The notes under the pieces are model-generated. The model had not been told where the DNA came from. It ran no database searches and was given only the letters and a program-made list of their open reading frames with translations. Below, piece by piece: positions 38,401 to 43,486 of a stretch of DNA of 64,000 nucleotides. Every line of letters starts with the position of its first letter. Within the stretch, counting starts at the first letter, position 1. This DNA is from Polynucleobacter sp. MWH-Svant-W18 (GTDB taxonomy: Bacteria; Pseudomonadota; Gammaproteobacteria; Burkholderiales; Burkholderiaceae): assembly GCF_018687495.1 (NCBI RefSeq), contig NZ_CP061293.1, positions 1,054,001 to 1,118,000 on the forward strand, given 5' to 3'. Made by a program: the position numbers and the translations under genes.

Positions 38401-38730
38401 TCCAGCATCTACGGTGCCAGCAGAAGCTATTGCTGCTCCAGCACTATCTACGCCCGCACCTGTAATGCCTCCCTCAGCACTAGCTGCAATAGCCGCTGTG
38501 ATTGCTGAATCACCACCAGTAGCCACCGGACTAGCGGAATTATTATTTGGATTACTAGTGGCATTTAAAAGACTGGGGCCATCTGGGGTTCCAACACTTT
38601 GTGAGGTGACTGCAACGTCTGCCCTTGCCTGTGCTGGGGCTTCAGGACCGGCCTGCTGCAAAGAGGTAATGTTATCAACGTGTTGCGCATCAAATGCCTG
38701 TTGACTTGAGGAGGTATTTGCTTCAGCCAT
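26428..38730 (-). CDS. Giant 4100-residue RTX/VCBS/cadherin-like adhesin
   Basis: Predicted type I-secreted surface adhesin or matrix protein of about 4100 residues. Domain order: an Ala/Thr-rich N-terminus (1-250); VCBS/cadherin-like repeats with the ITGTNDAP motif (250-1170); a Cys/His-rich segment (about 1190-1475) with nine cysteines, the only ones I see in the protein; further VCBS repeats and a calcium-loop motif (DSNNDGVLNAGE) near 1880; a low-complexity helical stretch (1930-2170); Ig-like DAAGN domains (2200-2950); more VCBS repeats; and C-terminal RTX nonapeptides (GGAGADTLTGGTGADTF) before the secretion tail. No TAAG Lap-type cleavage site is seen near the N-terminus. It is the last gene of a minus-strand run with its likely exporter. 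Two sets of near-identical internal repeats are present. Confidence 0.9.
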   Translation of the reverse strand: MAEANTSSSQQAFDAQHVDNITSLQQAGPEAPAQARADVAVTSQSVGTPDGPSLLNATSNPNNNSASPVATGGDSAITAAIAASAEGGITGAGVDSAGAAIASAGTVDAGMTNGAANPGNATPTAADAGASTGNTQAAAPSAAAPTASPATIPVATVVPIAPTAASPTTVTANATATPVTALNNVTLTNTVVDAPVVATAVSNSSKDPQVLTAPTLLATAAASLTELPGEKNVTEFTPTVDAPATLPVDTTMAIGNAVSIHYFDPNAVDKQSISVSLSSLSSSGIGDTNFSVAQMAALKSALTPDPAGDGVIKQVFSLDQVVESKDVIDPRTGLLNPLNGNLITAELKFIVADKVFDGLAAGQTLTATYDTAVTNTWSLKTSEVQQFTVTITGTNDAPVFNVAGSTDAPLDVAKTFVEQIIDSQNLQPNLTALDSANGVVSFSDLDLLDTHTVTLASSPLLTDEINGVTFNSSHISYVDAKEQSVDLNKMSATEINALKSALSDATFTVPEIPTIDTTVSTDGGTGIGKINWSYLATDSNFSFLAAGETLNLTYTIQVNDGNGGIATQDVTITVQGTNDAPLIFANKIDSESNLGDANTSGHDLAFTEAVKAGQPDPTVQDQAQGHITFTDFDLSNTHGASISPAKFTITDVKGNVITSEAPTELQTLLNAAGKLDSTKSFDSTHTGTGTVAWNFNAQDSKFAFLAEGEKLTVTYDITITDSNKAFVVQSVTVAITGTNDVPVISLVTTQGGALADDSASESVTEANLGDPLSTGGTLTVTDLDLSNTVTVAVDTAVVTDGTTTGLALTQDQLHGLLSLTSATDMAANAGTTNNLAWSFGSDSGAFDYLAAGESVTLTYTVTATDTANTTDTKEITVVINGTNDVPVISLVTTQGGALADDSARASLTEGNALDVLSAGGTLTVTDLDLSNTVSVEVNSTVVATGTTAGLDLSNSELHGLLSLTNPTGMTANANETHNLAWSFGSDSGAFDYLAAGESVTLTYTVTATDTANTTDTKEITVVINGTNDVPVISLVTTQGGALADDSARASLTEGNALDVLSAGGTLTVTDLDLSNTVSVEVNSTVVATGTTAGLDLSNSELHGLLSLTNPTGMTANANETHNLAWSFGSDSGAFDYLAAGESVTLTYTVTATDTANTTDTKEITVVINGTNDEPVISLVTTSSSITRADDDGHGHVCHFDRTSGNLSFTDVDLSDTHTVSVVGSPAITWSVTPDAHDDGIRNCTDAQNARLHAILDAAVANGGINFEAIESADSKGGKTGSINWTFSANDENFEFLGSNDKLSITYTVQVKDNNNATDSATVTINISGRQEKGCVSAEDADKFHNLYKPGDYEIHDTYEHINSCNADTIKNCSKVYYADKLDNDKIHAISNDDNLKGKCDFSEISDKCTVNAENAKFIHDHGCGTDKLEVTDTVDHLYSHRGDDWFSGANLKVVDSDATRLNQLTVDEAICLKSHNVDLNGHSYKIVDTARNIEAHIDDDVVKNAGEARLTDTPESLSLSERTTLSRLGNIANLDHPSVIGSPTAHEVTQDNTKSKLIAAGELSIADVDGQNSFQATTYTKVGNLGSLKVEADGHYSYEVYNAQVRTMGVGDSRTETFTIRSTDGTTKDVSFTIYGSNDAPTVTANVKESLITGAFKSVDLLANAGDIDSGSKLSLDNVTYKIDGISTAIPLGLFKLTGSQLDIDTSKLTMSGASSKAITVEYDVIDGNGGRVHQTESMTVTAKTMGRVTQGEHTGAGEAESEGHLSLGSNIHINSIAGNDLIGKLALSDDGEFKYSLTDKALQTYTKSHGDFNTHTDTFTVSYTNTKTGQKYSQELSFDVNGKQSAEYLAKTAVGGVDATHTSGHVEDGYIVGATVFADSNNDGVLNAGEAFAITDAAGGFTLVGGTGNLVMTGGVDITTGLANKITMSAVGGSSVVTPLTTLINNLVANSNLTAQDASALLAKQLGLSAGIDLSSYDPVTAALTGDTNAAKIFAAGVQVENTIVQAAALVGTATGASTANTANALFTSFANALSSAPDPVVGGTSFLSNATTLGTVMTSAASTLTVSASALSTIANAASSVSNLIVSTNNIVSNTINNADPSGNISDVLTSVIQVGSAAQGSLATQIASAVTNGTSLSALPSGAALTALVDAQAATVVTPSHYGAISGNNYINAAEAAAGGVAVTGVAAANSIITLNIGSITNLPVVADSSGNWTYTLSSSDIAGLGSGTQTVSATATVLNVDGSIVGTANLGTQDFIIDIAAPNTTAITGFVTDSGAINDHLTNDSTPLLQGVGEIGSLITVYQGATKLGTAVVDGTGHWTYQVGTLTDGNYSYTATATDAAGNTSVATGAYTVTVDTKTTVAITGFATDSGTIGDFRTNDTTPTINGTAEAGATVVLSQNGVVVATMTADGSGKWSYTAPSLVDGLYTYSATATDAAGNSATTANYGLTVDHTPPAVAITSFATDTGTQGDYLTSDTTPTISGTAEKGATVVLSQNGVVVATTTANSSTGNWSYTTSNTSPLADGVYTYTATATDAAGNSTTTANYVVTVDHTAPAVAITAFADDTGTAGDHITKDSTPTLQGTAEAGSTVVIYQDGTSKGSAVAAADGTWSFTLPSTVSDGVHNYTATATDAAGNTSVATGAYTVTVDTKTTVAITGFATDSGTIGDFRTNDTTPTINGTAEAGATVVLSQNGVVVATMTADGSGKWSYTAPSLVDGLYTYSATATDAAGNSATTANYGLTVDHTPPAVAITSFATDTGTQGDYLTSDTTPTISGTAEKGATVVLSQNGVVVATTTANSSTGNWSYTTSNTSPLADGVYTYTATATDAAGNSTTTANYVVTVDHTAPAVAITAFADDTGTAGDHITKDSTPTLQGTAEAGSTVVIYQDGTSKGSAVAAADGTWSFTLPSTVSDGVHNYTATATDAAGNTSVATGAYTVTVDTLAPTITSSATAATIAENSGAGQIIYTAIATDSNAATGNAVTYSLSGADAAFLSVNATTGAVSIIDNPNYEAKSTYSFNVIASDSASNTTIKAVTLAISNVNEAPTLGAITTGSVQDSPTSSSLGAVSNISGTLVGADVDAGTTLRYGISSGTTGGNYVSGGVTYDVSKAGTYGTTYIQSSTGKYLYIPDAAKVNALDATSTPTDSFTVSVSDGSLTTTQAFNVSIVGANDAAVISGANTGSVTEAGGVNNATVGTPTASGTLTSTDVDGTANLFTAVSSGTASTGGYGTYAVTTGGVWTYTLNNSNATVQALAQGATLNDSITVQAADGTTQVVSVTIAGSNDAAVIGGVSTANLTETNAVQSASGTLTATDVDGTANLFIAQSNVAGDHGYGKFTIGTNGAWTYTMNTAHDEFVAGTNYTDSITVQAADGTTQVVSVTIAGTNDAAVIGAPTVTSVTEDVSVSAGYLTATGSISVSDADSAQSSFSTTVANVGTPLGSLVLAAGGTYTYTVANSAVQYLNAGQTATDQFTVTSADGTTKIVSFTINGADEAISTTPTINNLIVTGSGIEVVATDSNSLSLGSTFASAFNNPVITSDISSVLNPTAQFSLLSGSLQVTNTAFAANVVGLSLGTTGADTQDLSTTSVSNAIYGFGGADTIKLGTGGDTVIGGAGADTITANTGVDTIIERTGDSSLSLTGTGNSGVLTGFDVINGLDLTKDYLDLTGNPASITAARSMGTSGSATSTLTISNSAVTKYAIDANGMATFGKSGGSSAISLTSNANVAAAVDFLSKVSLSAGTVLAFNATIGGIGHTYIYERVASADTAANNLLNDVLIDVQGTTSAAPITNLNTLFTSGHISGADTLQADSSGNNTFTGYSGTDTVSYESATADITVNLSITGAQTTGSGSDTFTSIENLIGSSHNDSITGTSGANILIGNAGNDTLTGGAGADTLTGGTGADTFKYAAITDLTTTVGAVEKITDFNSADGDKVDFGALLTSATSLINTMKIDSADGSSTHDSVAITIGANTYLMDVNNANTGAGVSGSHYAEIDSQALLGNPATGTQASWTDVVDIKSATGFLGDTGSTPVSGDGWTLKVLDAGVTHQESTVNGVQTVEFFKGTTKVNDVNVQITTSDGVVHDVNHADKITWHG
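29891..31722 (-). repeat. 879-bp tandem repeat, 2.1 copies, within the giant adhesin
   Basis: Unit 1 is 29891-30769 and unit 2 is 30770-31648, each 879 bp (293 codons, three Ig-like domains). A partial third copy of about 74 bp begins at 31649. The two full copies read as identical wherever compared, including silent sites. Confidence 0.9.
34318..35142 (-). other. Cys/His-rich island of the giant adhesin
   Basis: About 275 codons encode nine cysteines (VCHF, RNCTD, KGCVS, NSCNAD, KNCSK, KCDF, KCTV, HGCGTD, AICLKS) and many histidines and acidic residues. The rest of the 4100-residue protein seems Cys-free. One region resembles no VCBS or Ig repeat that I recognise. Confidence 0.8.
35214..36222 (-). 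repeat. 432-bp tandem repeat, 2.3 copies, within the giant adhesin
   Basis: Unit 1 is 35214-35645 and unit 2 is 35646-36077, each 432 bp (144 codons, one VCBS-type domain). A partial third copy runs from 36078 to about 36222 before diverging. The copies appear identical at silent sites. Confidence 0.9.
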
Positions 38731-38814
38731 AGCGTCTTCTTTTTAAAAAAGGAGTCAGGAAAAGATCCTGATAATGCATGACTGTATGCTGTACCACATA
38801 GCCTAACAATACTA

Positions 38815-38850
38815 ACAATAGATATATAACTATAGTTATATATCTATTGT
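38815..38850. promoter_or_regulatory. 36-bp perfect AT-rich palindrome upstream of the giant adhesin
   Basis: Bases 38815-38832 are the exact reverse complement of 38833-38850, with no spacer. It sits between the FecR-gene stop (38857) and the adhesin start (38730). Its centre, 38826-38839, is ATAACT-AT-AGTTAT, the same dyad found near 52563 and 59174. It could be an operator, a cruciform-forming site or a weak processing hairpin. Confidence 0.7.
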
Positions 38851-38856
38851 ATTCCC

Positions 38857-40680
38857 TCACCGCTTAAAGACTGCCACTCCTTGAACAACGTTGTTACCAG
38901 TATTAATGTTGTATGAAAGTCCTGCAGCCTTTGCAGCAGTTGAAGTCGGGGACTGAGTGCCTCCACCATAAAAAGTAACATTTCCTGAGCCTGCGCATCC
39001 AGCAGCGCACATCGTTTGTGGTCCAGATACCTTTGTCAAATTAGTAGAAACATCGTTATAGGGGGCAGCTGCATTTAAATTACCCGTAAATGCCATGTTG
39101 TAAACGCCATATCCAGAGGATTGGTTGTTAAACATCGCTACATTGCCGTTAATTTTTGCAGTAGCGATATTGGCAGTTAAAGATCCATCATAGACAGCCC
39201 ATGTACCCAGGGAGTTACCGACGGGAGTCGGCGTAGTAGCGCCAATCAGCTTGAAATTTAATACAGAGTTATTCACGGCGAATTCATTTCGTAAATTGGC
39301 CTCAGTCGTTCTATCTCCAACTATATAGTGAAAGCCATTACCTGCCGAGAGGTAAACCGGCCCCCCACTGTTGTAAAGGGCAATTTGTTGCACAGTACCA
39401 TTAGCCCAACGGCCCCATGAGATGATGCCATCCACATTGCCCCCCTCCATCTGCTGGGCACTTCCAATAGAATAGATTTGCTGAGAATAGAAAGGGTCAT
39501 TAACAGCAAATACACTTGGGTCCAGCTTAATTTGAGTAATGTATGCGCCCTGCCCTGAAGCTGGCAGGGGACTTGCAGACATTGCATTCAGCGTCCTAGG
39601 TTGTGCCTGACCCGTCACAAAGTTCGCATCCGGAATAATGTTATGAAGTGGAAGATGATCACTCCCTAAAACAGCAGGATTAGTTTCTGCCTTTTGCATG
39701 TAAAAGGCATAACCATCTGGAAGTGCACTACTGGTGGTAGCCTGGACTGGCAAACCATTACCTAAAGAGGGTAAGTTTAGAAGTGCTTTTGGAGTAAAAA
39801 CGTTAACGGCTTGCTCAATTGCCGACGGAGGGCTGACATCAGCGCCGCCAGTCTCTGGTTGCGCAGAAGAAAGGGGCGCCGCCTCTTTGTCTGATGATTT
39901 TGTAGGCAGGCTGACCGAAGCTGCCAAACCAGGTAAGACTTTATTCTCAACCCTACCCTTAGATTTAACAGAACGTTGACCGGCGAGGTTGTCAGGCAAA
40001 AACTGAGGAGGGGCTAGTAAGAATTGAGGTTTTGAATTTCTGTCTGCGACGTGAACAAACTGATTTACGCCAACAGCTTCAGTGGTAGTTTGATTCTGAA
40101 CCACAATTTTGCCTTCAAAAACACCTGCATATAGGCCATCTTTAACAGGAGTTTTATCCGGTGCAAAGCAGTTTCCCTCACACACATTGATATTAAATCC
40201 CGTACCCCGAATGCCTACGGTCGCCACTACTGCGTCAATTTTAAGATTATCTTTGTTTTCTTTGCCGATAACGCCAGAGACGGCTCTAACTCCACCCTTA
40301 ACTAGGCTCAGATTCGCCTTTTCAGTACCATCAGCTTTGCCGTTGAAGTTGTAATCATTGATCTTGAATTCTGTCTGCGCTTTGAGGGCCAATATGGCGC
40401 CATCAGTCATTCTGAGCTGAGCATTGCTAGCGGGCCCAGTCACCAAGGTATCACCCACAAGAACGGCAGATCCCTTAGTTACTGGTACTTGTTGTCCACT
40501 GCGGCTTACCTTCACATCGCCAATCGCCATCAAAACACGGCCAGCCTCAGGCGCTGTCTGGGCTAAAACACCATTTGTCTGAACAGTTGCCAATACAAAC
40601 ACAATCAAAATAGATCTCATCAATAAACCTAGACCTATTTCAATAGCCTGTTGAAAATGAAAGTATTTTTTAGTTTGCAT
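38857..40680 (-). CDS. FecR-domain secreted protein
   Basis: Predicted periplasmic or surface protein of 607 residues from ATG 40680, which overlaps the upstream stop by 11 bases. ATG 40620 would give a more usual signal peptide (MRSILIVFVLATVQTNGVLA). A FecR domain covers about residues 45-190 (VLMAIGDVKVSRSGQQVPVTKGSAVLVGDTLVTG, VATVGIRGTGF). A close cysteine pair in NVCEGNCF probably forms a disulfide. The remainder is Gly/Asn/Ser-rich and beta-like, ending in FYGGG, AGLSYNINTGNNVV and AVFKR. There is no sigma factor partner, so this is not a FecR anti-sigma factor but the exported FecR-domain type found with adhesin and cyclase genes. Confidence 0.8.
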   Translation of the reverse strand: MQTKKYFHFQQAIEIGLGLLMRSILIVFVLATVQTNGVLAQTAPEAGRVLMAIGDVKVSRSGQQVPVTKGSAVLVGDTLVTGPASNAQLRMTDGAILALKAQTEFKINDYNFNGKADGTEKANLSLVKGGVRAVSGVIGKENKDNLKIDAVVATVGIRGTGFNINVCEGNCFAPDKTPVKDGLYAGVFEGKIVVQNQTTTEAVGVNQFVHVADRNSKPQFLLAPPQFLPDNLAGQRSVKSKGRVENKVLPGLAASVSLPTKSSDKEAAPLSSAQPETGGADVSPPSAIEQAVNVFTPKALLNLPSLGNGLPVQATTSSALPDGYAFYMQKAETNPAVLGSDHLPLHNIIPDANFVTGQAQPRTLNAMSASPLPASGQGAYITQIKLDPSVFAVNDPFYSQQIYSIGSAQQMEGGNVDGIISWGRWANGTVQQIALYNSGGPVYLSAGNGFHYIVGDRTTEANLRNEFAVNNSVLNFKLIGATTPTPVGNSLGTWAVYDGSLTANIATAKINGNVAMFNNQSSGYGVYNMAFTGNLNAAAPYNDVSTNLTKVSGPQTMCAAGCAGSGNVTFYGGGTQSPTSTAAKAAGLSYNINTGNNVVQGVAVFKR

Positions 40681-42589
40681 TGTTGGAATCCCAATCGTAG
40701 CGTAGTTTGATCGCCCCTGTCCACTGCTCGTAACCATATAACGGCAAGTTCGATAAATTGTTGAAATACGTCAGCTCTAGACGTGTTGATAAATTCTTAT
40801 TGAGCTTATATTGCAGCATCAAATTTCCTGAATACAAACCATCGGTCCGAGGGGCCTGATACAACAGGTCATTAGCATCGTATTTACTTTGAGAATAACC
40901 GCCTCCTACCGTCACGGCAAGTTGAGGCATTGGTAAAAAAGTTGTTTGAATAGCCCCTCCATATATGCGCCTCCCCAAATCTGGCCTATCAGCGGTGCTA
41001 TTTTGCTTAACCGTATTCAGTGAAACGTCTAAAACCGGCTTCCAAGCCGCTTTTGAAAATTCCTTTCGATAGCCCGTCGTCAAAATATTGACATTAGCGT
41101 TATAAGCGTTGTACTGGGTTGGGTACTGCAAGGTCGTTGTTCCGGCAGCTAGCATCACCGAATCCGTTGCACTAAATTGATGAGAGTATTCTGCACCACC
41201 ACCATAGGTATTTGGTATTGGTGTTGCATCCATCTGAGCAATACTGGCAATTCCTGCAATTTTTAGGGAGTCGGAGCCATCCTTAAGGTTGACTCCAGTT
41301 GTTGCATTAGTCACATTGAGGTTATAGCCAGATACTTGAGAGTAGCGCTGAGAACTCACATTTGCATTGCCAAAAATTGCCACACTTGAGCTCAGGGGAA
41401 GATTGACAGCCCCTCCGATACTTTCAAAGCCAAATGCTGATTTAATAGGTGCTGCAGAATCGCCTAAAGCAACTGGTCCGATATAAGGAAGAATAATATT
41501 ATTAACAGCCGCCGCCGCACTCACGTTAGTATTAATACCCAATCCTGCTTCAACGAATATGCTGTATGAAGCCTTATATATACCCTGTCTATCAGCGATT
41601 TCCTCCAGGTATTTATCAATAGTGGTAACAACAGGAGCGGGAGGATAATTTTTCTTTACTGCTAAAAACTCGGTCTTCGCCCGCTCATCCTCGCCTTGTG
41701 CAAAATATGCACGGCCTAACTCTAAGCGAACAAGATCATTATCGGGGTTATCTAGCAAGGCTCGCTCTAAAGCAAATACCCCTGTACTTGTATTACCAGA
41801 ATCAACTGCAGCAACGCCAAAATAATAATCAAATAGAGGGTCTCCCATCAACTCCGGGTGCTTCACACCGAGCCCATAGGCTTGCTCGGCCTTCTTTTGC
41901 TCTATGAGAACCTTCATTTCATCGGCAACATCGGCATTACTAGTCGTACTAATGACTGCAGTAGCAAGAATCACACCATAAGTAGTGGGTCTAGCAAATG
42001 CGTATAGTCTTTGGAATGAAGCGCCCTCTAGGATAGGTCTGATCGAATGATCCCACTGACTATGATGCCTCTGAACATGGGCTTGACAGTCTTTTCTTAT
42101 TTGAAGAAGGCTATTGTTCTGCCAATATTGTTTTAGTTTGGCAGCGGCTACATAGACCTCGAGAGCAAGTACGTTGATATGTTTGGTAAATAAGACAACT
42201 AAAGCCTCAAGCAGGCTTCTACACATATTCTGGAGTGCTGTGTCAACGACAATGCTTAAGGCTTTCCGATCCTGCAATACCCCGCAGGCAACGAAAAACA
42301 TTTCATATAGATTCTCTTTGTTGAATTGGCTAAGGTCTATTTTTTTATAATACTTTTTTAGTTGACTCTTTAATCTTCGTTTGAGCTTTCGGGAGATTGG
42401 TTGGTATACATCCAATATGTGTCTGGTTACTGTGACAACCCCGTGACAAATGATGTCACTAGAACCCACTAAACCCTGAAGAATCAATAACGCTCCTTGA
42501 TTCATACGGCGATCAAGATCATGCGCAGCAGCGCAAGCAAGCTTGATAGCCTTATCAGTGTTGAGAGATGTAATGGTTTTTTTGAACAT
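40670..42589 (-). CDS. TPR plus outer-membrane beta-barrel protein with long N-terminal extension
   Basis: Predicted outer-membrane protein of 639 residues. Residues 220-335 are TPR-like (FALERALLDNPDNDLVRLELGRAYFAQGE). Residues 345-639 are alternating beta strands ending in RLELTYFNN and AIKLRYDW, as in a barrel; the layout recalls Slam-type TPR-barrel translocators, but only in architecture. A signal-peptide-like stretch (TTYGVILATAVISTTSNA) lies internally at about 202-219. The first 200 residues are basic, helical, contain five or more Cys and look cytoplasmic. Either translation really starts later or this is a fusion. It follows the ClpP-like gene by three bases. Confidence 0.72.
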   Translation of the reverse strand: MFKKTITSLNTDKAIKLACAAAHDLDRRMNQGALLILQGLVGSSDIICHGVVTVTRHILDVYQPISRKLKRRLKSQLKKYYKKIDLSQFNKENLYEMFFVACGVLQDRKALSIVVDTALQNMCRSLLEALVVLFTKHINVLALEVYVAAAKLKQYWQNNSLLQIRKDCQAHVQRHHSQWDHSIRPILEGASFQRLYAFARPTTYGVILATAVISTTSNADVADEMKVLIEQKKAEQAYGLGVKHPELMGDPLFDYYFGVAAVDSGNTSTGVFALERALLDNPDNDLVRLELGRAYFAQGEDERAKTEFLAVKKNYPPAPVVTTIDKYLEEIADRQGIYKASYSIFVEAGLGINTNVSAAAAVNNIILPYIGPVALGDSAAPIKSAFGFESIGGAVNLPLSSSVAIFGNANVSSQRYSQVSGYNLNVTNATTGVNLKDGSDSLKIAGIASIAQMDATPIPNTYGGGAEYSHQFSATDSVMLAAGTTTLQYPTQYNAYNANVNILTTGYRKEFSKAAWKPVLDVSLNTVKQNSTADRPDLGRRIYGGAIQTTFLPMPQLAVTVGGGYSQSKYDANDLLYQAPRTDGLYSGNLMLQYKLNKNLSTRLELTYFNNLSNLPLYGYEQWTGAIKLRYDWDSNNAN

Positions 42590-42592
42590 ATC

Positions 42593-43486
42593 TCAATTCA
42601 GAAACGGATCTTTTAATACTTGCTTATAGCAATTGATAAAAGCTGTGTGCTTTTGATCAAACTCGGCACAACGTGATGCCACTTTAAGAGTGCGGCGATG
42701 CAGTTCATCCTTATCCATGTGATAAGGACCCTGCATCTTTTCATAGAGCTCTGCTCGCACATCTAAGTATTTCGGCTCAAAGCCACTCAAACCATAAAAG
42801 ACGATTTCTTCATTACTAAGGCGATAAACACCCTTGTATTGATGAGATTGCATCGCCTGAAATAATTCGGGAGGCATACCCATTTTCGCAAAGTACACCG
42901 GCACCGCTTTTTCAAAGCGCTCAAGCAATTCTCTGGCTTGAGGATTAGATTTAACATCTATCTCTTCCAAAATTTTGGCATTTTCATCTGATTTTGTAAT
43001 GCGTCCACGATGAATCCCAACTGTGTATGCAGGCGCACCTCTGACCACTCCGCTTGCCAGAACAAAAATACAGGCACTCGCACATTGTCCCGTTACAAAC
43101 ACATGGGCTTTATTGGTACGCAGAATTTCCCCGATCTTCATGGCGGCAATACCATCACCACCAGGAGAATCGAGCAGCACAATCAATCCTGCCGGAATGG
43201 GATCTCCATTGACGTTTCCGATTGAATTGCGGATTGACTCTAAAACCTTTTTAGAAATCTGCCCCTTAATCGCCATCACAACAACACGACCTTCTTGTGT
43301 TGCTTGACCTGAGCTACTGGTAAGCTGCTTTGTAATGTTTTCTGCTGGGGCTACTGATGTTGTCTGCGCTGTCTGTGCTGTCTGTGCTGTTATGGTGAGT
43401 TGACCTCCACCCTGCACTTTTGCTTGAGCCAGATTGAGACTGGTCAACGATGCTAATAGGCTCGTTGCTATTAGTAGTGACTTCAT
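42593..43486 (-). CDS. Periplasmic ClpP/crotonase-fold protein
   Basis: Exported 297-residue protein with signal peptide 1-22 (LLASLTSLNLAQA). A Thr/Gln-rich linker precedes a ClpP/SppA-like fold: LLDSPGGDG (105-112), GEILR, then TGQCASACIFVLASG with candidate nucleophile Ser137, and VGIHRG with candidate His159. The usual third residue (ClpP Asp) is not obvious in YRLSNEEIVFYGLSG. It resembles the periplasmic COG3904-type proteins. Its start overlaps the LuxR-pseudocyclase stop by one base. A protease acting on a secreted partner (adhesin, FecR protein) is a reasonable inference but not shown. Confidence 0.75.
   Translation of the reverse strand: MKSLLIATSLLASLTSLNLAQAKVQGGGQLTITAQTAQTAQTTSVAPAENITKQLTSSSGQATQEGRVVVMAIKGQISKKVLESIRNSIGNVNGDPIPAGLIVLLDSPGGDGIAAMKIGEILRTNKAHVFVTGQCASACIFVLASGVVRGAPAYTVGIHRGRITKSDENAKILEEIDVKSNPQARELLERFEKAVPVYFAKMGMPPELFQAMQSHQYKGVYRLSNEEIVFYGLSGFEPKYLDVRAELYEKMQGPYHMDKDELHRRTLKVASRCAEFDQKHTAFINCYKQVLKDPFLN

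Noticed and set aside
26873..38704. Many plus-strand open frames inside the giant adhesin gene
   Set aside because: They are antisense shadows of a repetitive Thr/Ala-rich gene, copied together with the repeats, with no ribosome-binding sites or recognisable domains.
38857..40680. FecR-like protein as an anti-sigma/iron regulator
   Set aside because: No ECF sigma factor or TonB receptor is adjacent, and the protein has an export signal followed by a long beta-rich region.
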